Of a stretch of DNA of 64,000 nt, positions 57,501-64,000 are shown one piece after another; position 1 is the first letter of the stretch; each line of letters opens with the position of its first letter. The notes below the pieces were generated by a model. That model made no database searches and was not told the DNA's origin. It saw only the letters and a program-made list of their open reading frames with translations. Location of the stretch: positions 434,001 through 498,000 of the forward strand of contig JALIZF010001869.1 of the NCBI GenBank assembly GCA_029948255.1. The letters are read 5' to 3'. This DNA comes from Telmatactis stephensoni (lineage: Eukaryota > Cnidaria > Anthozoa > Actiniaria > Isophelliidae). Position numbers and translations under genes: made by a program.

Positions 57501-60500
57501 GAATGGAACATTCTTTCACTTGCCTTGTTTGAATCTAAAACGCATGCCCAACAACTCCAAGACAACATGGTTTTGCCCAGAGTGTAAAAAAATAAAGAAT
57601 AAATCCCAAAAAAACAAAGACAATGACATCGAGTTTGTGAAAGTAGTAAAAAAACCTATGAGTTTAAGTGAGAAACAAAAGTCAATCAATGCACTCAGTC
57701 AAAAAGAGTTTGATCTAATTGCCTCTCCAAGTGGATGGCTAGACTGCACCATCATTCAAGATGCCCATGTGCTTTTAAGTGAAATTAACAATCAGATCAG
57801 TGGTTTTCAAAGGCCAACACTTGGTCCTATAAGACAATTTAGTGTCATGACTGGAGATTTTATTCAGATTGTTCATGTAAATAATAATCACTGGGTGTGC
57901 TTAACGTCAATTGGCTGCCTTCCTGGGTATATCTCTCTTTTGGACAGCATGTCATCTCCAATAATACCTCAAGAAACAATTGAGCTTGCAAAGAATCTAC
58001 TTGGTCCCAATTTTAAGGGTATAAGTAACCTATGTGTGCAACAACAGAAGAATGGTAGTGATTGCGGCGTGTTTGCAATAGCCTTTGCAACATGCCTTGC
58101 ATATGGAAAAAGTCCAACTAAGGTACACTTCAAAATTCCAATGATGCGTCCACATTTGATACAATGCCTGCAGGCTGGTGTAATGACACTATTTCCTACC
58201 ACTTGAACTTCTAAGAAATATAACTTTTAATAATGTACATGTATATATGTACAAAAATGCCAATATGAATCATGCACTGTTATCATAATTTAAAATCAAA
58301 AGTGCATGATTAGTTACTCTCGACGAATATTATATTTGTGTTTTTTTTTACACAAAACATTTTTTCCAGACTCATAATAATAAAATATGACAGTTTAAAT
58401 TGTATGAAAATGTCAAGGGCTATTACTCCCATGTTAGATCAAAATCATATATAGTAGAATTTGCTTTATATAAATCACAGCAATATTTAAAAAATTGTTC
58501 CAGATATACCATGTCTTTCATATACTACAATGGATGTTTTTATATCAGAGGAAATGTGTATATAGGAAAATTATTGTTACTTCATGTCGCAGTAAAGAAC
58601 AAGAACAAGAGCAATAATAAGACTGATTAAATTTTGCTTGTTCACAGATAGTCCAGGCTCTAACTGAAATAGCATGTCATTTACACAGATGGCAGCCATA
58701 GTCCAAATCATTCCCAAACATAGTCCAATTTTTTGCTTTACAAAAAACACAGAGCCTGTGCTACCTCTGGGTACAGTTGTTTGTAAGGTGATTAGTGAAA
58801 ATACAACTGTTTTCTCAATATTTCATCCAGTGTTATAACACTAAAATCCTTTCAAACAACCAGACCCTGGGTTGTTCAATCAAATGATACTATTCCAGGA
58901 CAAAGGTTAACAAGAGCTGCACAGACATTAATGATGCGGTCAATCATTGGTGTTGCTTCTTCTTGGGAGCCATTAGGTTTGCACTGTAGAAAGTCAATTG
59001 GTAAAATCCCAGAAAATATTGTGTATTTCCTTCTTAGCCGACCGATCACTCTCTCTACATGGATACGCACATTAGCAATGCCACGTGTACGTTCAATATC
59101 AACAGGATCAAGTTGGTCTTTTCCTCTAGTGAAGGCAGGTATGGCAAGTTCAGCATGTCGAAACATTAAGCTTTCTTGTATCGTGAAACCTCTGTCTGCA
59201 AGAATCAGATCTCCAGGTAGTAGTTTGTCTAGCAAACCACAGTTCTCTGTCAGGAACTTATCAGAAGTTCTTCCTCCCCAAGCCTTTGATACAAATGAAA
59301 TACTACCTTGTGGAGTAATTCCAATGAGTATTTTGACTGTATTATGGTGTTTGTAGGAGGAGAAAGTCTGAGCACGGGCATAAAGGTTTGAAGGCCTGTT
59401 GATAAACACTTCAAAACAATCAATGATTACAGTTGTCTTATTTCCAAAGGAAAACTGGAAGCATTGAGGCATGGTCTCCCACAGTTCTTTTCTGTCTGGC
59501 CAGTAAATCAATGGTGACAATCTTACATCCAAGGCAACCATCCATGCAGAATAAACTCTTGAAACAGTAGATAGTGAAACAGAGAAGCGATAACTAAGAT
59601 CTTGTAATGGCATGTTCAATTTTAATTTCATGAGTGTCATTGCAAATTCCTGAAACTGGCTCAAGCTTTGACTCTTTCGGCTAACATGTGGAGATACGTG
59701 TTTAAAAACAGTGTTTAAAATGTCAAAAGAAGGAAGTCCAGTGTAAAAACATACTTTATCATCGTCATTCTGAAACTCAGAACGATCAAAAGGCTTTCTG
59801 TCAAGGGTAAGAGAGTTAAACAAATATTCAAACTCGTCAGTTTGAGTGCTTGTTGTTTGCCGCTCGGCGCCGTCTGTCTGTGTTTCAACTTCTTTCTGTG
59901 CTGGTTCCTCTTGTTCTTGTGTACTATCATTAGAACCAAAGTCTAATTCTACAACTTGAATCCCTGGTTCATTCAACTTTTTTCTTTTCGATGCTATTTC
60001 TTCTTCACGATCGTTACACGCTGCCGAAGATCTCTTTTGTTGGCGATTTCTTGCTCTCTCACCTCGCTTTGCTGCATTTTCACCGTTTGATTTGTGTGAG
60101 TTTTTTGTGTGCCCCAGAAGTAGAGTCGGCACCCAGTCAACATTATACTTGTCCCAAGATTTGGCGGCTCTACCACTGACAAAATGTTTCTCACAAACTC
60201 GATCGTTCTCGAGGATCTTGTCAGTTAGATCGTCTCGGCTTATCGCTGAAATCCACCGCGATCTCCTTTCTTCTGATAATTCCTGGGCTTGTTCTCCTTG
60301 ATTTGTAACTATCGAAGGTACTGATGCAAAATAAATTCGTTTCCCCTTTACACTTTTCGTTCCACAGCCAACAATCATACAGAAAACCATCTTCTTACTA
60401 CTAGCGCTCTTGGTTTGTTTACATTTATGGTCCACAAATATGGCGGATAGCAACGGTAGTCAAGGGTTTTGGTCACGTGGGTGAAAACGATCTATATCAT

Positions 60501-63500
60501 TTTCACAACATTCTGATTGAAGTCCCATTGTAAGCACATAAAAGGCTCTCTATCAATAGAGATGTAGAACCTGAAAAAGCAGTGCTGTGGGCATGGCTGA
60601 TTTGAATCAGATTTCACAGTGAATTCAAGGTTGTAGTGGTGTTGTTAACCTCGTATTAAGTCTAGATTGATTCCATTTGTAGATTGAATCTTGGTGCCCT
60701 AAAATACGCACTGGTGCTTTAGAATGCCAAATACCTCAGGATTCAGCTTTTCCACATTGTATTGCAAAAGTGGAGGTAAGTGTTAGAACCCATCTACTAT
60801 TTCAGGGGCGGATTTAGGGGATGGGTGCAGGGGGTGTGCACCCCACTCCTGAGACAATTTTAAGTCCTTTTTCTCAATATTTTTCCAGTATATCCTCTCG
60901 GCAGTTTCCAAATTAGATTATATGATGATGCACCCCCTCCTGAAGATGGTGCACCTCCTCCTGAAGATAATCCTGGATCTGCCCTTGTATTTGTTCATTT
61001 AGCCAGCTGTGGGAGGTTTGACCCCATTTGCACAATGGGTTAATTAATGGTACTATCCATTATTATAGAATATATCCTTATTCAGTGGATAAATACATTG
61101 GAAAATATTATCCTAATATCACTGGATAAATATTTATCCAATGGATAGCACTGTCCCATTTCATGCAACTGGAGCCTTAAAAGTGATTTTGTATTGCTCA
61201 TTAACTGGACTAACTGCCAGCCTCCCCCTTCCATTTTATTCATTTTCCATCCATTTGTCTGTTTTTGCATTTTCTTTATTTTATTTGCCTTTTGCATTAT
61301 TCATAGCTTATGTTTTTGTCTTAATTAGTGGATGAGAAAATACTGGACATCAGATCCCAAATTCAAAGGGCATGGAGTAGACGGCAGTGACTGTTCTATC
61401 ATTTTTTACTTAAGTGAGGTAAATATTCCACAGTAGAATCCCATTTAAAATAGAGTCAATGGAGCAGGGCCATCTGTGGCATAAAATGCAACATTGGACG
61501 TAACAGCTTATGTCAAATGTTACTAACAGTGGTTTAACTGGGCTGAACATCCAACCTTAACAGTTACACCCAATGTTAAGTTTTATGCAACTGCCCCAGG
61601 AGATCAAAATATCTAGCTAGTACATGTACAAATACTTTATGGTTTTCTAGAATCTGTTTTGTAACATTTTCCCATTAGAAATTATATATAGTTTATTTCA
61701 ATCAATATAATGTGTTTTAGATTGAAAGCTGGTGTCCAATGGTACGTGGACGGCATACTGCTTCAGATTGTCAAGTTCCTAATAGCCCTTCTCATCCTTC
61801 TTGCATGGCCAAAGTTGCTGTAAGTTTCTATTATTGTACAGATTGAGATTAATGTGGCATTCCAAATTTTATGGCCAAACTTCTACATTTCAGCTACCAG
61901 GAATTGGGAAAGGTATGCTCCCTGTACCATTTGTGGTAAAAACTCAAAGATGGCACATAAAAAAACCTGATCTTGCACCTTGGCACCTTCTGCCTAAATT
62001 TCAAATATGCATCAATATTGTATTCTAGATCTTCTAGTATTACTATGTTTCAATCCTGCTGAAAGATGTCTCCTTTTCTGGATGAAATTTTAGAAATTAT
62101 GCCAAAAAATATCAGTTATTGATGAAATAAATGTTATACCTCCAAAGCAAACTAAATTGGAAAAACGTCAACATGATCAAAGGAAACTTTCATTTGGTGT
62201 GATATGTCAAAACAATTAATGAAGATGAGAATCAGATCTTATTCAATATTATTGACAAAGATGATCAAGATCCCAAGATTCCTTGCTTGGCTTCTTCTTT
62301 TTCTTGTTTCTGTCTTTTCTTGCTTGCTCCCTTCTTTCGTTGCCTCCTTCCTTGCTTCTTCGATCCTCCCTTCCTTGACTCCTTGCTTCCTCCCTCCCTT
62401 GTTTCCTTCCTTCCTTGTCTCCCTCCCTCCCTCCCCTTCCTCCTTCCTTCCTTCCTTCATCCTTCCCAATTCCTGCATTGATTTATTTAGTCAGTGTGCC
62501 CTTGAGGTTATTTGCTGTAAAATTGTGACTCAAGTATAATTATAATGTTCCTTTACAGTGGATGCGTAATTTCTGGAAATCTGACAGCTGTTATTCTAAA
62601 GATCATGGAGTCAATGGCACTATTTGCTCATTTCTTGTTTATCTTAGTGAGGTACACATTTATATACTTGTAAGATTGCTTATTTAATGTGTAAGAGCAG
62701 CTTTCACATGGGTGTAAAATGGAGTATTCCATTTAGCACTTGATAATGTCTAAAGTGGTTGTCAATACTGAATGATGTGAAACAGACTGCCATGCCATAA
62801 CCACTTCATTGCCATGCATGCCCAGGGGGGGGGGGGGGGGGTACTCCTTCCAGTTTTCGGTAGGGATGTGCCACTGAGCCCCTCGAACCCTGACCCTGTT
62901 CCTGAGCAAAATTTCCAAAATTGATACCCTGTTCCAGAGTAAATGCCTGCCCCATTTCATTGCTTCCGGCCAAGTTGACATGTTGTTAACCCCTTTTAGC
63001 CCGGCCTTTTAGATGAACTTTGTTAAATAGATACCCTGTTCCATGGAGTAATATTACAATTTTTACATACCTGTTCCAGAGTAAAATCCCTGAAAACCCT
63101 ACCCTGTTTGGCAGCATGTACCCGAATAGCGAATATAGGGAAGTAACCCCAAAAGCTCCATCCCCAAACTAATAGGCAATTCTCCACAGGACATAGAGGT
63201 CAGTAATGTTACTTGTATTTGTTGTATTAGGTAGAAAACTGGTGTCCTATACTTCATGGGAGAACCAAACCAACACTTGACCCAAGCAAAGTCAATTTAA
63301 AGAAACCTGTGAGTATGGCTGAATCTCATGTGTTATACTTAAGATGTGGGTTTTCTACTTGTTATTATTTGGAAATGTGTAAGAACGGAATGTTACTGGA
63401 GACATTTGGCTACATGTATGAATATGGTTTTTGAGCATGCATGGTCATTTTTAGGTGAAATATCTCAGACAACCAACTATAGTTCTCAATGTTTGTAAGA

Positions 63501-64000
63501 AATCTTGTTTTCCAAGTGATGACTGCAAGTTTTTCATTCAAGTTAGTGTGACATCACAATTTGACCTGTGCATACTTTAACTGAAAAACATGAAAACTTC
63601 CCCTGTTCTTCCTTCATTTAATTTATTTTTATTTATTTTTCCATTTTCATTTATTCATGACTAAGTGGTTAGAGCACTAGCAGGTCATGATCCAGTGGTC
63701 ATGAGTTTGAGTCTGTGCTCCGACCATTAGCTAAGGTTGTATAGTCCCTAGTTCAAATTCAGCTTCTTAACCATGCTTGCAAATAGCCACTGGTTTGCCT
63801 CCCACCAGGTGTTTTAGCCTTTTATGTTTATTTTAATGTAAATAATTATTTAGTAAATAGTTATGATTATTTGAAATGAGTGCTTGCCAACTTAAGCTAG
63901 CTTATTAAAGTTCTCTTCCACCATAAACAAACATTAAACACTAAATACTTACATTTTTAATTAAATTAACATTTTGTTTTATTTGCAGGATTTTGATCGT
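48530..64000 (+). CDS. MGAT5: MGAT5-like alpha-1,6-mannosylglycoprotein N-acetylglucosaminyltransferase V, 5' part
   Basis: Exons seen: 48530-48752, 50886-51065, 54481-54545, 55285-55374, 60683-60775, 61329-61418, 61721-61819, 62559-62652, 63231-63308, 63989-64000 (continues). A type II Golgi enzyme that adds the beta-1,6 GlcNAc branch to N-glycans. The signal-anchor (about 12-32, [19 protein letters not shown]) and [15 protein letters not shown] match vertebrate MGAT5, as does [17 protein letters not shown] in exon 2, followed by Asn-Ser-Thr sequons. Exon 3 has the Cys pair HCNIP...FPEC. Then come W-K-SDPKY-GVNGSMC-YLSE and IESWCP (exons 4-5), repeated in exons 6-7 and again in exons 8-9; vertebrates have one set. 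Exons 4-9 appear phase 0 at both edges. Exon 8 is 94 bp, one T too many in TTGTTTTATC, and as written runs into TAG before its end. The catalytic domain lies beyond the window. Exon 4 and exon 5 are separated by a 5.1-kb transposon. Confidence 0.9.
49683..49882. repeat. Inverted-repeat element with a partial tandem copy
   Basis: GACTGCCGGTCACAACCTTC and AAATTACTA are mirrored by TAGTTATTTGAAGG and TTGTGACTGGCAGTC. A partial upstream copy (GGCAGCCGGTCACAACCTTC) is at about 49550-49605. Inner arms CTAAGATTCAA / TGAATCTTAG. Confidence 0.7.
49885..50065 (+). repeat. Iterated-phrase element, GCGGGAGCAGGATTTT type (family G)
   Basis: Phrases GGCAGGATGCGAGATT, GGGCGAGATTCAGGATTTG, GCAGGAAGCAGGAATTTTA, GCGGGAGCAGGATTTTAGC and GGGATGCGGGAATGC follow each other. 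No inverted ends seen. Intronic. Confidence 0.5.
51222..51280 (+). repeat. Family A fragment
   Basis: CCCGGGGATGGAGACTCGA, TTGTAAAAGGATTGGG and TATGCTCGTTGG match the left end of the family A elements; the rest is missing. Confidence 0.6.
54546..55284. other. Intron 3 of the MGAT5-like gene
   Basis: AT-rich. Near 54965-55050 lies a diverged family D piece (ATCCATTGGATAAACC, CCAATGGATAATACC, CTATCCACCCTTTGTGCAAC). Confidence 0.5.
55385..55436 (+). promoter_or_regulatory. Left terminal inverted repeat with CRE and E-box, putative promoter
   Basis: Immediately inside the 13-bp end are CACGTG (55395-55400) overlapping the full cAMP-response-element palindrome TGACGTCA (55399-55406), then CCGCCATATTTG, close to a YY1-type site. 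They are 20-120 bases ahead of the candidate start codons of the YqaJ ORF, where a promoter is needed. Activity is inferred. Confidence 0.45.
55453..58206 (+). CDS. Transposon-encoded SWIM / YqaJ nuclease / double PHD / Ulp1-like protease protein
   Basis: Single exon, 917 aa from the first ATG (55453); a second ATG at 55519 in better context (AACATGG) would give 895 aa. Numbered from 55453: a SWIM-like zinc finger (C170, C173, C181, H183; [15 protein letters not shown]); a YqaJ-type PD-(D/E)XK nuclease (about 360-530) with [16 protein letters not shown] (E412), ATPDF (D451), GEVKCP (E465, K467) and [11 protein letters not shown] finger 1 (about 589-631) and PHD finger 2 (about 662-711); and a C-terminal Ulp1/C48-like cysteine protease (about 755-890) with NNNHWV (H813), LLDS (D831) and [10 protein letters not shown] (Q865, C871), so the full catalytic set is present. 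Expected role: an accessory nuclease for the element, with chromatin-reading and deSUMOylase/deubiquitinase-like modules. Substrates are unknown. AATAAA at 58379 may end the transcript. Convergent with the transposase gene. Confidence 0.85.
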   Translation: MQITYNTTSEVVVIRALSGVFNMESPATDAKNNESNSKLSSIPLSGYANKLESQVKRRYLEKISSIGIDPVLVDGKHFEPDCLPPVESTDLLFYLVLETSFYTKQQFKAFRSLEAYNQMVSGFIASVEGHIIADKFVVSAKVRHSQRMNDALIPVWIITEKEGNIISAHCLGCKAGLGEACSHVASVLFYLEAWTKINGKLSCTQVKCTWILPTYVKQVEYARARDINFTSARKMKADLDEKIDAIGVESDSAHVSEPSKPNSKEAGKAPTKPEMDVFFSEINKSHKKPVVLSLISPYSSSFVLKSRTIPTISDLFDNKYLDLTYPELIKVCQETEIKISKDQIQQIERDTIKQSKGHNFFKHRAGRIGASQSKSASHTNPALPSQSLIQGICYPELNKLCNKAVLHGCRHEQEAINAYEEIMQKTHTNFKVHKCGLFINEDYPYLHATPDFLSSCDCCGEGCGEVKCPFCIENCDFDNYVLKPSSCLQKNSNGMFVLKRDHQYYYQVQQQLFTVNKEYCDFVVCSFGNNGKTQLVHERLTPDKEHWENVLPKLTTFWRTCVLPEVLGKWSTRRRTVSHTSSNESDAVCYCRTHNDTPSVSCCNPACPIVNFHLSCLGLSTTPKLWYCPNCRMLPEFKRQKKAQPAKKETAPSKALTLDHICTCKTKAMENDKLLECHSPNCKNGTFFHLPCLNLKRMPNNSKTTWFCPECKKIKNKSQKNKDNDIEFVKVVKKPMSLSEKQKSINALSQKEFDLIASPSGWLDCTIIQDAHVLLSEINNQISGFQRPTLGPIRQFSVMTGDFIQIVHVNNNHWVCLTSIGCLPGYISLLDSMSSPIIPQETIELAKNLLGPNFKGISNLCVQQQKNGSDCGVFAIAFATCLAYGKSPTKVHFKIPMMRPHLIQCLQAGVMTLFPTT
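58207..58875. other. Spacer between the two transposon ORFs
   Basis: AT-rich, no ORF of interest. It contains the tail-to-tail 3' UTRs: AATAAA at 58379-58384 for the plus-strand gene. No matching minus-strand signal was found near the transposase stop. Confidence 0.6.
58876..60390 (-). CDS. ISL2EU-type transposase: THAP domain plus DDE_Tnp_4 catalytic domain
   Basis: Intact 504-aa ORF. The start chosen is the ATG at 60390-60388 ([10 protein letters not shown]), since THAP domains begin at the N-terminus and the upstream in-frame codons lack an ATG. THAP zinc-finger ligands: C4, C9, C66, H69 (CEKHF), with the closing VPT motif at 87-89. A basic/acidic linker (about 95-185) contains two TQT motifs (TQTD). 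A helix-turn-helix region (about 248-284, [19 protein letters not shown]) precedes the DDE fold: D324 (IIDCFEVFI), D399 (LADRGF) and E446 (HVERVIGRL), so the catalytic triad is complete. It should cut and integrate the element; the THAP domain probably binds the termini. It is antisense to the MGAT5-like host gene. DDE_Tnp_4 is shared with PIF/Harbinger, but the THAP fusion, the 2-bp duplication and the YqaJ partner favour ISL2EU. Confidence 0.88.
   Translation of the reverse strand: MVFCMIVGCGTKSVKGKRIYFASVPSIVTNQGEQAQELSEERRSRWISAISRDDLTDKILENDRVCEKHFVSGRAAKSWDKYNVDWVPTLLLGHTKNSHKSNGENAAKRGERARNRQQKRSSAACNDREEEIASKRKKLNEPGIQVVELDFGSNDSTQEQEEPAQKEVETQTDGAERQTTSTQTDEFEYLFNSLTLDRKPFDRSEFQNDDDKVCFYTGLPSFDILNTVFKHVSPHVSRKSQSLSQFQEFAMTLMKLKLNMPLQDLSYRFSVSLSTVSRVYSAWMVALDVRLSPLIYWPDRKELWETMPQCFQFSFGNKTTVIIDCFEVFINRPSNLYARAQTFSSYKHHNTVKILIGITPQGSISFVSKAWGGRTSDKFLTENCGLLDKLLPGDLILADRGFTIQESLMFRHAELAIPAFTRGKDQLDPVDIERTRGIANVRIHVERVIGRLRRKYTIFSGILPIDFLQCKPNGSQEEATPMIDRIINVCAALVNLCPGIVSFD
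60428..60493 (-). promoter_or_regulatory. Right terminal inverted repeat, putative transposase promoter
   Basis: It carries the 13-bp terminus, an E-box CACGTG (60474-60479) and the inverted CCGCCATATTTG site, 40-100 bases upstream of the transposase ATG. Unlike the left end it lacks the full CRE palindrome (GTGACC instead of GTGACGTCAC). Confidence 0.4.
60805..60988 (+). repeat. GGGGCGGATTTAGGGG family repeat
   Basis: AGGGGCGGATTTAGGGGATG, GGTGCAGGGGGTGTGCACCC, CCTTTTTCTCAATATTTTTCCAG, duplicated TGCACCCCCTCCTGAAGAT, end CCTGGATCTGCCC. MGAT5-like intron 5. Confidence 0.7.
61030..61180. repeat. Iterated-phrase MITE, family D, diverged copy
   Basis: TACTATCCATTATTATAG, CAGTGGATAAATAC, CACTGGATAAATATTTATCC and AATGGATAGCACTGTCCC. 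Ends less clear than in the 25797 copy. MGAT5-like intron 5. Confidence 0.6.
62287..62465. repeat. Polypyrimidine (CCTT/CTTC)n tract
   Basis: About 180 bp almost purely C and T on the plus strand, about 95 bp before the acceptor of the 62559 exon. The open frames on both strands are compositional artefacts. Confidence 0.9.
62820..63180. repeat. Iterated-phrase element, family B (ACCCTGTTCC)
   Basis: Starts with a G run and TACTCC; contains ACCCTGTTCCTGAG, ACCCTGTTCCAGAGTAAA, ACCCTGTTCCATGGAGTAA, CCTGTTCCAGAGTAAA and ACCCTGTTTGG. Related to the element nested at 5222-5660. MGAT5-like intron 8. Confidence 0.65.
63655..63835 (+). mobile_element. Possible tRNA-derived SINE of a second family
   Basis: CTAAGTGGTTAGAGCACTAG resembles a tRNA A-box and D-arm; GAGTTTGAGTCTGTG is a weak B-box. 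The body does not match the SINE at 17190. MGAT5-like intron 9. Confidence 0.4.

Larger units (their letters stand above)
55385..60493. mobile_element. Complete ISL2EU-type DNA transposon with two intact ORFs
   Basis: The termini are 13-bp perfect inverted repeats, AGATCGTTTTCAC (55385-55397) and GTGAAAACGATCT (60481-60493), flanked by AT on both sides (55383-55384, 60494-60495). Because of the palindromic junction the duplication could equally be read as TA. A second perfect inverted match of 19 bp, CCGCCATATTTGTGGACCA, lies inside each end (55418-55436 and 60428-60446). Between them two convergent ORFs encode a YqaJ-nuclease/protease protein and a THAP-DDE transposase. This pairing, a DDE transposase plus a YqaJ-type exonuclease with 2-bp duplications, is what I know of the ISL2EU superfamily. 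Intact frames and near-perfect ends suggest a young insertion. Confidence 0.85.

Noticed and set aside
58931..59356. 141-aa plus-strand frame inside the transposase gene
   Set aside because: Antisense of the DDE domain; no independent family features.
60391..60453. Longer transposase N-terminus (upstream in-frame codons from 60453)
   Set aside because: There is no ATG upstream of 60390 in this frame, and the THAP domain starts naturally at MVFC.
55375..60682. Idea that the first MGAT5 module lost its WCP exon to the transposon
   Set aside because: The matching exon ([15 protein letters not shown]...) is present at 60683-60775, just beyond the element.
62204..62539. Open frames over the CCTT tract, including a Gly-Glu-Arg-Lys-rich reverse frame
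   Set aside because: Compositional artefacts of a polypyrimidine tract.

Overview
The window is eukaryotic nuclear DNA: intron-rich genes with GT-AG junctions, long AT-rich introns, tRNA-derived SINEs, microsatellites and very many short inverted-repeat elements. The animal-type proteins and the repeat style point to a cnidarian, most likely an anthozoan such as a stony coral. No species marker was used, so that assignment is an inference.

Layout. 1-6.1 kb is repeat-rich non-coding DNA. 6141-8012 (+) is an apparently single-exon, highly charged coiled-coil protein ending in a CaaX box. 8.0-12.9 kb holds several MITEs and a 545-bp near-perfect palindrome. 12933-22380 (-) is a complete 15-exon MAGUK gene of the MPP2/MPP6 (PALS2) type, 549 aa. 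About 1.3 kb away and head to head with it, 23695-28049 (+) is a three-coding-exon myotubularin-related pseudophosphatase of the MTMR10/11/12 group, 692 aa. 28-33.4 kb is a repeat field. 33467-40595 (-) is a five-exon monocarboxylate-transporter-like (SLC16) gene, 451 aa, whose introns hold a probable solo LTR and nested MITEs. 40.6-48.5 kb is repeat-rich intergenic DNA. 48530 to the window end (+) is the 5' part of an MGAT5-like N-acetylglucosaminyltransferase V gene.

Two things stand out. First, the MGAT5-like gene carries the N-terminal W-x5-W / GVDGSxC / YLSE / ExWCP module three times. Each copy is spread over symmetric phase-0 exons, whereas vertebrate MGAT5 has the module once. The third copy has an apparent one-base frameshift. 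Second, a complete DNA transposon (55385-60493) of ISL2EU type lies in the intron inside the first module, 10 bp downstream of a splice donor. It has 13-bp terminal inverted repeats, a 2-bp target duplication and two intact convergent ORFs: a THAP plus DDE transposase, and a large protein joining a SWIM-like zinc finger, a YqaJ-type nuclease, two PHD fingers and a Ulp1/C48-type cysteine protease. It looks structurally capable of autonomous movement.

The background repeats have a shared style of their own: several unrelated short elements are built from one degenerate phrase of 6-15 bp repeated many times. The five host genes have no evident common pathway (cell-polarity scaffold, phosphoinositide pseudophosphatase, solute carrier, Golgi glycosyltransferase, coiled coil); they appear to be ordinary neighbours. 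Splice junctions were deduced by eye from consensus sites, reading-frame continuity and family alignment from memory.
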